A stretch of 64,000 nt of DNA from JAICMB01 sp035295125 (lineage in GTDB: Bacteria > Acidobacteriota > Terriglobia > Bryobacterales > Bryobacteraceae): NCBI GenBank assembly GCA_035295125.1, contig DATGJP010000075.1, positions 62,001 to 126,000 of the forward strand, read 5' to 3'. Numbering within the stretch: position 1 is the first letter of the stretch; the number at the start of each line of letters is the position of its first letter. The notes under the pieces were generated by a model. The model had not been told where the DNA came from and ran no database searches. It was given only the letters and a program-made list of their open reading frames with translations. Positions 56,944 through 64,000 of this stretch are shown here, one piece after another. The translations under genes were made by a program, and so were the position numbers.

Positions 56944-58017
56944 GTGATTCGGCTGTTTCGGCGACATCGCGCATCCTGCCCCCACACCTCCGAAACGGAG
57001 CGTCGATGCCGCTGTCCGATCTATGCCGAGGGGAAGCTCAACGATGAGCGCCTGCCCAAGACCGCACTCAATCTTACGAGTTGGGAAGCTGCTCAGAAGT
57101 GGGTCCGCGACCGCGAAGTTGCAGGGACTCTGAAGTTCAAAAAAGAAGAAGTAGCCTTTCAGGAAGCGCAGAGTCAATTCATCGCCGACCTTGCCGCCCG
57201 CAACGTCTCAACGGCCTCCATTCGCAAATTTGAGATCCTCCTGGGCCTGCTGGGGGCCTACATGGATGCGAAGGGCTTCCGGCGCTTATCGGAGCTAGGA
57301 CTGGCCGAAATGCGCCAATTCCGGGCCTCTTGGACATGGGGGCCGCTCACGCAGAGCAAGTATGTCGAGCGCCTCAAATCATTTTTCCGGTTTTGCCAGC
57401 AGTGCAAGTGGATCGGAGATAACCCGACAGCGTTCCTAAAGCCGCCACGGCTGGAGGTCCGCCGCGTTTCCTCCGACATGGTATTCAACGAGGAACAGCT
57501 CAAGAACATCTATGCTGCCACAAAGCGGCCGAGCTTCACTGCGCTCATGCTGCTACTCCAATATTCTGGGCTTCGCATCTCTGATGTCGTGAAGTTGGAG
57601 AAGCGCCACATCCAGGATGGCAAGCTCATGATCCAAACGCAAAAGACAAACGAGATTGTATGGCTTCCTTTGCCGCCGTTCGTTCTGAATGCACTCGATG
57701 GGATCGGCAACAGCCAGTATTTCTTCTGGACCGGCAACGGTAAACTTTCGACCGCGATCAACAACTGGCGCCAGGATCTCGCCGACCTTTTCGAAGCTGT
57801 ACAGATCAAGGGCAGCGCCCACAAATTCCGGCACACGTTCATCACGAATCTCCTGGCATGCGGTACGCCGGTAGATCGGGTCGCCAGGATTGCAGGAAAC
57901 AGCCCGCGCATCATCGAGAAGCATTACCGTCACTGGATAAAGGAGATGCAGGAGCAGATCGAAAAGGATGTTACCCGAATGTGGCCCAAGGCGAAGCTAG
58001 AGGTCGTGAACAGGTGA
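56944..58017 (+). CDS. Tyrosine recombinase (integrase) of element 2
   Basis: The 357-residue protein starts at GTG 56944. The N-terminal part has a likely zinc set (CPH, then CRCPIY) as in the island 1 integrase. The catalytic domain has Arg in YSGLRISDVVKLEKRH, then HKFRHTFITNLL, IAGNSPRIIEKHYRHW and the tyrosine in EKHY. Both enzymes share FRRH/YRRH at the start and the SGLRISDVVKLE box, so they are of one family and probably target the same selC site. Upstream, TGGGGCCA and TGGGGCTA lie 11 bases apart and could be its arm sites. Confidence 0.92.
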   Translation: MIRLFRRHRASCPHTSETERRCRCPIYAEGKLNDERLPKTALNLTSWEAAQKWVRDREVAGTLKFKKEEVAFQEAQSQFIADLAARNVSTASIRKFEILLGLLGAYMDAKGFRRLSELGLAEMRQFRASWTWGPLTQSKYVERLKSFFRFCQQCKWIGDNPTAFLKPPRLEVRRVSSDMVFNEEQLKNIYAATKRPSFTALMLLLQYSGLRISDVVKLEKRHIQDGKLMIQTQKTNEIVWLPLPPFVLNALDGIGNSQYFFWTGNGKLSTAINNWRQDLADLFEAVQIKGSAHKFRHTFITNLLACGTPVDRVARIAGNSPRIIEKHYRHWIKEMQEQIEKDVTRMWPKAKLEVVNR

Positions 58018-58021
58018 CAAA

Positions 58022-58050
58022 GGCCCCGGCTCTTTCACCGGGGCCTCTTC
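58022..58050. terminator. Shared terminator between convergent genes
   Basis: GGCCCCGG and CCGGGGCC form an eight-pair stem around CTCTTTCA, followed on the plus strand by TCTTCTTT. The integrase stop lies at 58017 and the minus-strand gene ends at 58052, so the hairpin can stop transcription from both sides. Confidence 0.75.
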
Positions 58051-58051
58051 T

Positions 58052-58303
58052 TTACGCGGCACGTTCGCCGCGATTCTTCCGAGCGAACCAGCTTAATGCC
58101 TGACCTGATATGAGAAGCGAGTCATTGGGACGACCTCGCTTCGTAAGGCGCGGCCTTTCGGACTGGTCGTGGATGACAAACGGAGCGCTACGAAATCTCG
58201 CACGCGCCCAATCATCACCCCGCCCGAAAAATGCCCCAGCTTCCTTGGGCGAGTAATACCTGTTCTCATCCCACGGAAAAGAATCAAAAGTTGCAGGTGC
58301 CAT
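58052..58303 (-). CDS. Excisionase-like helix-turn-helix protein of element 2
   Basis: The product has 83 residues, with GGAGAG ahead of the ATG. It contains RYYSPKEAGAFFGRGDDWAR followed by ARFRSAPFVIHDQSERPRLT and LISGQALSWFARKNR. The spacing fits a short MerR/excisionase-like fold and parallels the 55287 protein of island 1. It is convergent with the integrase. Function is inferred. Confidence 0.6.
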   Translation of the reverse strand: MAPATFDSFPWDENRYYSPKEAGAFFGRGDDWARARFRSAPFVIHDQSERPRLTKRGRPNDSLLISGQALSWFARKNRGERAA

Positions 58304-58551
58304 TGGCTCTCCAAAATTTGAACCTCCCCGCGTGGTAAGCCGGGTCCCGGCGTCCCCAAAACGGGGAAGCCGAGTGAACTACACAGTTATTGTATTCCCG
58401 AAAACAACAGCGTGGATGTCTTACTACCTAGAAACGGATTTGCCGGATTCATAAGCTCCGCTTCCGTCCCTTTAGCCTTTTAGCAGAGCAATGCAACCCC
58501 TAAATTTGGGGGTGGCGCAGCCTGGGTGATCGGTGCTACGTTTCGCGCCGT
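58304..58551. other. Gap before the element 2 transfer-type genes
   Basis: There is no gene here. The segment should hold the promoter of the minus-strand excisionase-like gene and of the plus-strand ATPase gene. A short inverted repeat (ACCCC ... GGGGGT near 58495-58513) lies upstream of the ATPase ATG. No strong -10/-35 pair was recognised. Confidence 0.4.
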
Positions 58552-60465
58552 ATGGAAGAAATCATCGGCACGTTGATGATCATTGTTCTAGTGGTCTTTA
58601 TTGCCGCCGCCATCCTTTACTACTTGTATCTCGCGCTGCCCATTCTGCTGATTGTTGCGGCTGGGGTATACCTCCTCCGGAGAATCGTGAAGTACGAGAA
58701 GGGCCGCGTGACGGTTCCTTCCGGCTACATTCACATCCTCAACAATGGTGAATTGAAGACACCCGGCGAGGAGTGGAACCAGACGCATCGGCTCCTTACC
58801 GCAACCGTGAATATAGCCGAGATGCACGACGACCGTTTCAACCTCCGGTTGTCCTACGGAATTCGTGCCGCGTTTTCCGTGAAGTGGTATCCCGACCCGG
58901 CCAATATAAACGCCTACTTCAAGAGATCGGGATACATGACACGTGACGAAGACGGTTTTCCGATTCACGACGAATTGCAGGCGCATATGAACTCGTTTGT
59001 CGAATCTTGCCGGGCAAAGCGATATCCCTGGGAGTCGGCGGCAAACTTCCTGCGGTTTGGCAAAGCTGAGGAGTTCTACCGGCCATTCATTGATTCGCTG
59101 CGATTGCGACTTTCAATCATTGGTGTCAGGCTGGAATCTCTTGATTTGATCGAAACCCGCGGTGAGTACGCCTCGATCACCACTCCAGTGGGGGATACCG
59201 TCGATGAAAAGGGCGAACCTGACGAGGAGTTCGCAATTCCCGACGAAGTTCGACCCAATGCCGTGTACATTATCGGTCTTTCCGGCTCCGGAAAGAGCAC
59301 TCTGCTTGTAAATATGGCACTGCGCGACATTGCGGCCGGCAAGGGCGTGTGTTTCCTGGACCCGCATCCTGACAAGAAAGGCGACATGAACGCGGTGCGA
59401 AACATTCTTCACCGCATCCCAAAGCACAGAGTGAAGGATGTTATCTGGTACGATGCAACCGATCTTGCGCACCCGATCCCCATCAATATCTTGAGCACGA
59501 ACTCTCCACTGGAGATTCCTGGCGCTTCGGCACGCGCGATTGGAATCCTGAAAGGACTTGATCCTGGCTGGGGGCCTCGCATGGGATCGATCCTGCGCAA
59601 AATCGTAGACTCCTTGCTAATTGCGGGTGAATGCAGCTTCATGGACATTCACGACGTGATTGTTAGCCCCGGAAAAGCGATTCAGATCGCAAAGCGTCTT
59701 GCCGACAAGAACCGGCCGGATTTGCAGTACTTTTGGGAGAAGGAATGGCCCGATTACTTTACGAAAGGTGGTGCCGCCAAGGATGCCCTCGACCCCATTT
59801 ATAACCGGATGACCGATTTCGCATGCTCTCCGGTTCTGCGGCCGATCCTAGGCGTACCGTACAACAGACTCGACTTCCTGAAGATCATCAACGATCGAAA
59901 GATTCTGCTCGTCAACCTTGGCTTTGAGGAGAAGCTTGAATTTGAGAAGCGCTTCATCGGCTCGACGATTATTGGCATGTTCCAGCGGGCGGCGGTCAAG
60001 TCGAAACGCCCCTTCTACCTGTACGCGGATGAATTCTACTACTTCAAAACCGCCGCATACGACGAGATCATCGATGAGATGCGAGGCTACCAGTTTTGCC
60101 TTACTGTGGCGCATCAGCGGCTTCAGCAACTTGACGAGGATACGAAGAAAGCGGTCAAAGCGGCCGGAACGCGTCTGTTCATGCGTATCTCTCCAGACGA
60201 TGTCTCGGAATTCACAACGGACCTGGGCCTTGAGTTAGCCCGGAGCCTAAAGGAGCTGCCAAAGTTTCAGGCCTGGGCCAAAGGGCCGTTTGGCGAAATA
60301 CCGTTTTCGACGCGTCCGCTCGCTTCGAAATCGGAAAGCTACGCGGACGTTATCATCGCACAGACCCGGCGCCAATTTGGGGCTAGGGCGACCCATGCGA
60401 CAGCCAGTGCATCGGATATTCCTGCGAATCCTGAGAAGCCAGGGAATCCCGACGATTGGGAATAA
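58552..60465 (+). CDS. Membrane VirD4/TraG-type ATPase with a predicted SPFH-like N-terminal domain
   Basis: The product has 637 residues. Two transmembrane helices (about 5-43) are followed by a region (about 50-205) with SPFH/band-7 features: GRVTVPSGYIHILNNGELKT, IRAAFSVKWYPDPANINAYF and EEFYRPFIDSLRLRLSIIGV. The ATPase domain has Walker A (GLSGSGKSTLL), FLDPHPDKKGDM, Walker B (FYLYADEFYYF) and a TraD-like LTVAHQRLQQLDEDTKKAVK. The C-terminal tail is Pro/Asn-rich. Such ATPases bring DNA to a secretion channel. The SPFH call is by pattern only; the fusion is unusual. Confidence 0.75.
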   Translation: MEEIIGTLMIIVLVVFIAAAILYYLYLALPILLIVAAGVYLLRRIVKYEKGRVTVPSGYIHILNNGELKTPGEEWNQTHRLLTATVNIAEMHDDRFNLRLSYGIRAAFSVKWYPDPANINAYFKRSGYMTRDEDGFPIHDELQAHMNSFVESCRAKRYPWESAANFLRFGKAEEFYRPFIDSLRLRLSIIGVRLESLDLIETRGEYASITTPVGDTVDEKGEPDEEFAIPDEVRPNAVYIIGLSGSGKSTLLVNMALRDIAAGKGVCFLDPHPDKKGDMNAVRNILHRIPKHRVKDVIWYDATDLAHPIPINILSTNSPLEIPGASARAIGILKGLDPGWGPRMGSILRKIVDSLLIAGECSFMDIHDVIVSPGKAIQIAKRLADKNRPDLQYFWEKEWPDYFTKGGAAKDALDPIYNRMTDFACSPVLRPILGVPYNRLDFLKIINDRKILLVNLGFEEKLEFEKRFIGSTIIGMFQRAAVKSKRPFYLYADEFYYFKTAAYDEIIDEMRGYQFCLTVAHQRLQQLDEDTKKAVKAAGTRLFMRISPDDVSEFTTDLGLELARSLKELPKFQAWAKGPFGEIPFSTRPLASKSESYADVIIAQTRRQFGARATHATASASDIPANPEKPGNPDDWE

Positions 60466-60480
60466 CCTGATCTAGCTTGC

Positions 60481-60525
60481 TTGACGGCTTCAGTCTCGAC
60501 CGTATACTTAATAACAGTTATTAAG
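60481..60525 (+). promoter_or_regulatory. Promoter with a 19-base palindromic operator
   Basis: TTGACG (60481-60486) and TATACT (60503-60508) are 16 bases apart. The perfect palindrome CTTAATAACAGTTATTAAG (60507-60525) overlaps the -10 end and the transcription start. A repressor bound there would block transcription of the Replic_Relax gene (ATG 60542). This separates the gene from the ATPase gene, which ends 15 bases upstream of the -35. Confidence 0.7.
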
Positions 60526-60541
60526 CTGTCATTGAGTTGCG

Positions 60542-61456
60542 ATGAAATCCCAAGCGCTATTTGAGACAACTGAATATGTCCGTCCCCAGCTACTTATCGC
60601 ACCCGCGCCGACTCAGGCTGGTTTTCAGCTTACTGAATCTGATATCCAGATGATCGAGTACGTGTACCGCCTGCGGATGGCGACGGTGGATCACTTGTCA
60701 GTGCTTACCAACCGCGCTTACAAGAAGGTGCACGGCAGATTGTACAAGCTCATTGAGAAGCGCTACTTGGCACGCATTGAACTGCCCCAACAGAAGCACA
60801 TCTATGTCATAGGTCGGGAGGGGATACCCCGACTTGTAGAGCGGGGGATAGCGCCAAAGGAAGCGCTGGACTGGCGCTTGCGACACCATGAGTTGAAGGA
60901 ATTGTTTCTTAAGCACCAGCTTATGGTCGTGGATCTCCACACCATTCTTGAAACCGCTACCGCGCCTGGCCCTCTGAGACTTGCCGAATGGAAAGAGGGG
61001 AGAGAGCTGTGGGATAGCGTAACCGTGGTTGAACGCAATAGCCGGGTGGCGCTTCCGGTTCGCCCGGATGCTTTTTTCACGATCGAGGACACGCGCCGCG
61101 ACCCCGGCTCCAATCGCAAACACTTTTTCTTGGAAGCTGACCGCTCGACAACTAGCCATGACCGGTTTCAAAAGAAAGTAAGGGCGTACTGGGCCTACCT
61201 GGAACAAGGTCTTCAAACGAAGAAATATGGCATCCGATCGTTTCGGGTCGTGACAACCACACTGACTCAGGCAAGAGCGGCGAACCTATCTGATGCCGCT
61301 CGCGTAGTCCTTCCTCAGTCGGCGCGCAAGTACTTCCTCTTCACATCAGTTGAGAACCTGCCTTTACAGAAACCCGAGCAGATCTTTCAAGAGATATTCC
61401 TAAGTCCCAGAGAAGGGCCGCAGGACGGGCGATATTCCCTTTTACTCAACAGTTAG
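60542..61456 (+). CDS. Replic_Relax (replication-relaxation) family protein
   Basis: The 304-residue protein has an N-terminal winged helix (LTESDIQMIEYVYRLRMATV, LSVLTNRAYKKVHGRLYKLI, KRYLARIELPQQKHIYVIGR). Its C-terminal domain has PD-(D/E)xK-like residues (LPVRPDAFFTIED, HFFLEADRSTTSHDRFQKKV, RAYWAYLEQG). The family is found on plasmids and integrative elements next to TraG-type ATPases, and its biochemical role is not established. The N-terminal helix could bind the palindrome at its own promoter. Confidence 0.8.
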   Translation: MKSQALFETTEYVRPQLLIAPAPTQAGFQLTESDIQMIEYVYRLRMATVDHLSVLTNRAYKKVHGRLYKLIEKRYLARIELPQQKHIYVIGREGIPRLVERGIAPKEALDWRLRHHELKELFLKHQLMVVDLHTILETATAPGPLRLAEWKEGRELWDSVTVVERNSRVALPVRPDAFFTIEDTRRDPGSNRKHFFLEADRSTTSHDRFQKKVRAYWAYLEQGLQTKKYGIRSFRVVTTTLTQARAANLSDAARVVLPQSARKYFLFTSVENLPLQKPEQIFQEIFLSPREGPQDGRYSLLLNS

Positions 61457-61592
61457 GGCCGTTCGTTTCAGTTAGCTCGCCGTGTTAACAATTCAGTGCG
61501 CGTTCTCTATACTTTACACATGCACACGCGCGATGCTCAGCAGCTTGCCTCCTCAAGCCCGTCGACGGTCCGTGAAGGAAGAAAATGACCAA

Positions 61593-62903
61593 ATGGCGCC
61601 CTCAATTCCCCCGTGTGGGTTCCATCGGGTGGGTATCTCGCATTTGGCAAGACACCGCACCGGTTTCACGCTTATTGAATTGCTCGTTGTCCTTGCGATC
61701 GTTGCAGCCTTGGCCGTAGTCGTTATCATGATTCTTCAGCCGGCCGAGCTCTTCAAGCAGTCCCGTGACACTATTCGCCTCTCCGACCTGGACACTTTAA
61801 ACAAGGCGCTTGGTCTCTTCCAGGCGGATCTGAACTCAAGTTCGTTGGGGGCAGCTTCGACGACCTACGTCTCAATTGCCGATCCGACAGCCACCTCAAC
61901 GGCCGGAGACCACTGCGAAGGACTTGGTCTCCCGACGCTTCCGTCCGGCTGGAGCTATCATTGTGCTGCGACGTCAACGGTCAAACACGTAGATGGCACC
62001 GGCTGGATTCCGGTCAACTTCACAGCCGCCTCGACCGGCTCTCCGTTGGGGAGTATTCCTACGGACCCTACAAATACGAGTTCCTCTCGCCTTTACTACA
62101 CCTACACCACGGACGGCTCGAAATATGAACTCACAGCGGCGATGGAATCGGCCAAATACAAACTGGGGGGTTCAAATGATGTCATATCGGGCGATGGAGG
62201 CACCCTTTCCACGGTCTATGAGAAGGGAACCCCGGGACTTGAGCCTTTGGACTACGGAGACTCCTCCCTGATTCGCTACTGGACGTTTGATGAGGGGTCA
62301 GGATCTACCGTCTATGATTATTCGGGGAGCAATGCGAGCGGAACAATTATGAGTGGAGTAACTTGGGTGACCGGCAAGGTGGGACGAACAGCTTTGTCGT
62401 TCCCTGGAACCAATTCTGCAGGTACAAATTCTGTTTTAACTTCGCCTATAACGGGGAGTCTTTCAGATTTTACTATAAATGTATGGGCAGATCCCAGTGT
62501 TTCATTAACCAGTGGGGGAACGTACAGCTTAGTGGAATCGCAAAATAGTCCCTATACAGCGTTCAGGGTAAGCGGTGGTGTATTGGCCCTCCGAGTGGAT
62601 AGTTGGGGCGGCTCTGGGAGTGCGTATTATGCTTTGTCGAGCGGTTATCAGAATCAATGGGTTATGTTTACTGCGGTTTGGAATAGTTCAGCTCAGACCA
62701 TTCAATTCTATGTTAATGGTGTTTTAGGAAATACAACCACTGGAATAACGTCTCTCGCTCAGAATTTAAATTGGCCCACAAGCGTTGCCCAATATACAAA
62801 CACGAATACCACGGCGTTTAACGGTATACTTGATGATCTTCGTGTCTACAATCGCGCTCTTTCCGCCGCCGAAGTCGCCGCCATGTATGCCGGCGGCAAA
62901 TGA
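61593..62903 (+). CDS. Prepilin-type protein with a C-terminal LamG-type domain
   Basis: The product has about 436 residues from the ATG at 61593. The type IV pilin or pseudopilin signal is RTGFTLIELLVVLAIVAALA, with Gly-Phe-Thr-Leu-Ile-Glu at the processing site. A pilin-like domain follows (about residues 55-210). A LamG/concanavalin-like domain completes the protein (LIRYWTFDEGSGSTVYDYSG, FSGTISPITGSL-type strands, FNGILDDLRVYNRALSAAEV). Codons for about residues 270-410 are clearly AT-richer than the neighbours. Adhesive or cell-contact function is likely. The type resembles proteins of Patescibacteria. Confidence 0.8.
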   Translation: MAPSIPPCGFHRVGISHLARHRTGFTLIELLVVLAIVAALAVVVIMILQPAELFKQSRDTIRLSDLDTLNKALGLFQADLNSSSLGAASTTYVSIADPTATSTAGDHCEGLGLPTLPSGWSYHCAATSTVKHVDGTGWIPVNFTAASTGSPLGSIPTDPTNTSSSRLYYTYTTDGSKYELTAAMESAKYKLGGSNDVISGDGGTLSTVYEKGTPGLEPLDYGDSSLIRYWTFDEGSGSTVYDYSGSNASGTIMSGVTWVTGKVGRTALSFPGTNSAGTNSVLTSPITGSLSDFTINVWADPSVSLTSGGTYSLVESQNSPYTAFRVSGGVLALRVDSWGGSGSAYYALSSGYQNQWVMFTAVWNSSAQTIQFYVNGVLGNTTTGITSLAQNLNWPTSVAQYTNTNTTAFNGILDDLRVYNRALSAAEVAAMYAGGK

Positions 62904-63465
62904 GCCGCCAGGTTGCAGGGCTCACATAATCGCGCTCAAGATCGTTGGCACCTTTGGATTTCCAGCTTAAAATATCTCGCCTTTGAGCGGGTGCCAGGCT
63001 CCACATTCGACAGGGATAGTTATATCGGCCACCCTTTACATCGTTCGTGCCACAGTTTTCAATATTAGCGCCAAGGACTTAGGTCTCTTGGCATTAACGG
63101 TCGAGCTACCCGTTCCTGCCGCTTCCGAAGGCAATCCCTTCGAGCGACCCCCGATTCAACGCTTACACATTCGAGCCGAGCAACCTCGACGTGCGAGCAG
63201 GGGACCGGCGCGGCCGCGCCGATAGCGCGTATCAGTCGGGATCTTAAGAGCAGTCCAGCCGAAATCATTGGCACGCCGTTTTCAATCCAGGTGTGCTGAA
63301 GCCGCCCGGCTCTTACGGGCGGCCTTGATTGGACGGGTAGCAGGCCGCGTGTCCAAGTTTTTCGGTTGAAGGTTTGGATTCAGAATAACCGAAGTCGCTC
63401 GGTAACAGACCATATCCATGGCAAAGGCGCGGCGCCACAATCTGCACACTGGATAATAGTAGTGC
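62904..63465. other. Non-coding gap in element 2
   Basis: About 560 bases have no credible gene. TTGGCACC and GGTGCCAG lie about 40 bases apart (near 62948-62996) as an inverted pair. A hairpin, GCCGCCCG with CGGGCGGC, lies at 63301-63322 without a clear T tract. The short frames seen on either strand have no recognisable features. Confidence 0.45.
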
Positions 63466-63900
63466 ATGCCAATATCCGGAGATTCACTGCTCACTTCAGC
63501 GCTCACCATAAGTGGTGCCCTCGTCGTTTATGGGGCAACTCAGTTTGCGCAGCGTTTTTGGCTAGATCCTGCCACTGATCTGACAAGAGCACTTAGCAGG
63601 GCGTCGTACCTAGCAATCTACTACGCGAACATATACTCCAGACCTGGCGTCGTTCGGGAAGAACTGACAGCGGAGGCTTCAAGAGAACTGCGCAAGTGCG
63701 CAGCAGAACTACGGGCGGGTCTTAGAGCGGTTCGCTCTTATCTGGTCTTCCGAGCCTTTCGCCAAGTGCCCGCACGGGATGAGGTCAAACGAGCCGCTGA
63801 CATTCTTGTTGGTCTGTCGAATGCCACAAAAAAAGACGATACAAGGGACGCATGGCGCGAGGGCGACGAGCTAAGAAGGATTTTGGGCCTAAGCGATTAA
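63466..63900 (+). CDS. Small membrane-anchored hypothetical protein
   Basis: The 144-residue protein has one N-terminal hydrophobic helix (LLTSALTISGALVVYGATQF) and a soluble helical remainder rich in Arg and Ala (LTRALSRASYLAIYYANIYS, REELTAEASRELRKCAAELR). It ends in charged residues. No family is recognised. No cognate promoter is obvious. The last 100 bases of the window after it hold no feature that I can support. Confidence 0.6.
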   Translation: MPISGDSLLTSALTISGALVVYGATQFAQRFWLDPATDLTRALSRASYLAIYYANIYSRPGVVREELTAEASRELRKCAAELRAGLRAVRSYLVFRAFRQVPARDEVKRAADILVGLSNATKKDDTRDAWREGDELRRILGLSD

Positions 63901-64000
63901 ATCATCCACTGCGAATAGACCGATCCGGAATAGCCTTATTTTACCAGGATCTTTTATATTCCTGTCGTAAAACAGTTCTTATGCGACAGTCATCGGATCG

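Larger units (their letters stand above)
56848..64000. mobile_element. Integrated element 2 in tandem at selC, continuing past the window
   Basis: The element opens with its own integrase. It then carries an excisionase-like gene, a membrane ATPase of the VirD4/TraG kind, a Replic_Relax protein and a pilin-LamG gene. I found no third copy of the att core to 64000, so the right end lies beyond. The base composition is visibly lower in GC near 62400-62830. The cargo suggests DNA transfer or a membrane DNA-handling machine. Right boundary and mobility are unproven. Confidence 0.65.

Noticed and set aside
56898..60386. Repeat of GCCAATTTGGGGCTA at about 56898 and 60372 as a pair of att or arm sites
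   Set aside because: A 15-base match is expected about once or twice by chance in a window this size, and the second copy lies inside the ATPase coding region.
63065..63274. Short frames in the 62904-63465 gap
   Set aside because: Composition and length give no support and no domain or ribosome-binding site is visible.

Overview
The window is high-GC, densely coded bacterial chromosome. The gene families suggest an Acidobacteriota member of the Solibacter/Bryobacter type: a TonB receptor with an N-terminal carboxypeptidase-regulatory domain, DUF1080 sugar hydrolases, a cysteine-type ergothioneine pathway, and small secreted Cys/His proteins. This placement is an inference, because no rRNA gene is present. 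Positions 1-47,699 are ordinary chromosome and 47,777-64,000 is accessory DNA inserted at a selenocysteine tRNA gene.

Chromosomal layout. gltB (5' end outside the window) and gltD encode glutamate synthase. A PIN-domain toxin with an unusual partner gene follows on the minus strand, then metH. Next is a four-gene envelope operon (8,741-13,913): a LolD/MacB-type ATPase, an FtsX-type permease, a LolA-like carrier and a predicted barrel. 14,044-22,520 holds hydrolases, wrbA, a Tat-exported asparaginase, a frameshifted RepB/ParB relic, two small membrane proteins and aroA. 22,671-27,018 is a five-gene minus-strand operon joining ergothioneine synthesis (egtB, egtD) to an OpuC-type ABC importer. 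27,081-35,141 holds small secreted proteins, an amine-oxidase pseudogene, a cluster of Cys/His/Met-rich envelope proteins that may handle metal, yjbQ and an OmpA-family lipoprotein.

A cobalamin riboswitch (about 35,262-35,431) precedes a long operon with mostly overlapping stop and start codons: cobU, cobB/cbiA, a BtuB-type receptor, btuF-btuD-btuC, a BtuF-like protein without a signal peptide, bluB, cobQ, cobT and cobS. It combines corrinoid uptake, lower-ligand synthesis and nucleotide-loop assembly. MetH in the same window needs its product. A dispersed intergenic repeat has entered this operon ahead of the receptor gene.

Accessory DNA. tRNA-Sec (47,709-47,799) starts nine bases after cobS. 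Its 3' end is repeated exactly at 56,821-56,847, bounding island 1 (about 9 kb). Island 1 carries an integrase whose stop codon lies in the tRNA acceptor stem, paired integrase arm-type sites at both ends, an HK97-type capsid gene without terminase or portal, a Rep-like gene with internal iterons, and a MerR-like regulator with an operator-flanked promoter. It looks like a phage satellite or a plasmid-like integrative element.

A related second integrase begins 97 bases after the right repeat and opens island 2, which runs past the window end. Island 2 carries a predicted SPFH-domain/VirD4-type ATPase fusion, a Replic_Relax protein with nuclease-like residues behind a palindromic operator, and an AT-rich gene for a pilin-like protein with a LamG-type tail. 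These last features resemble genes of Patescibacteria more than those of the host. Island 2 is the best candidate for an undescribed system.
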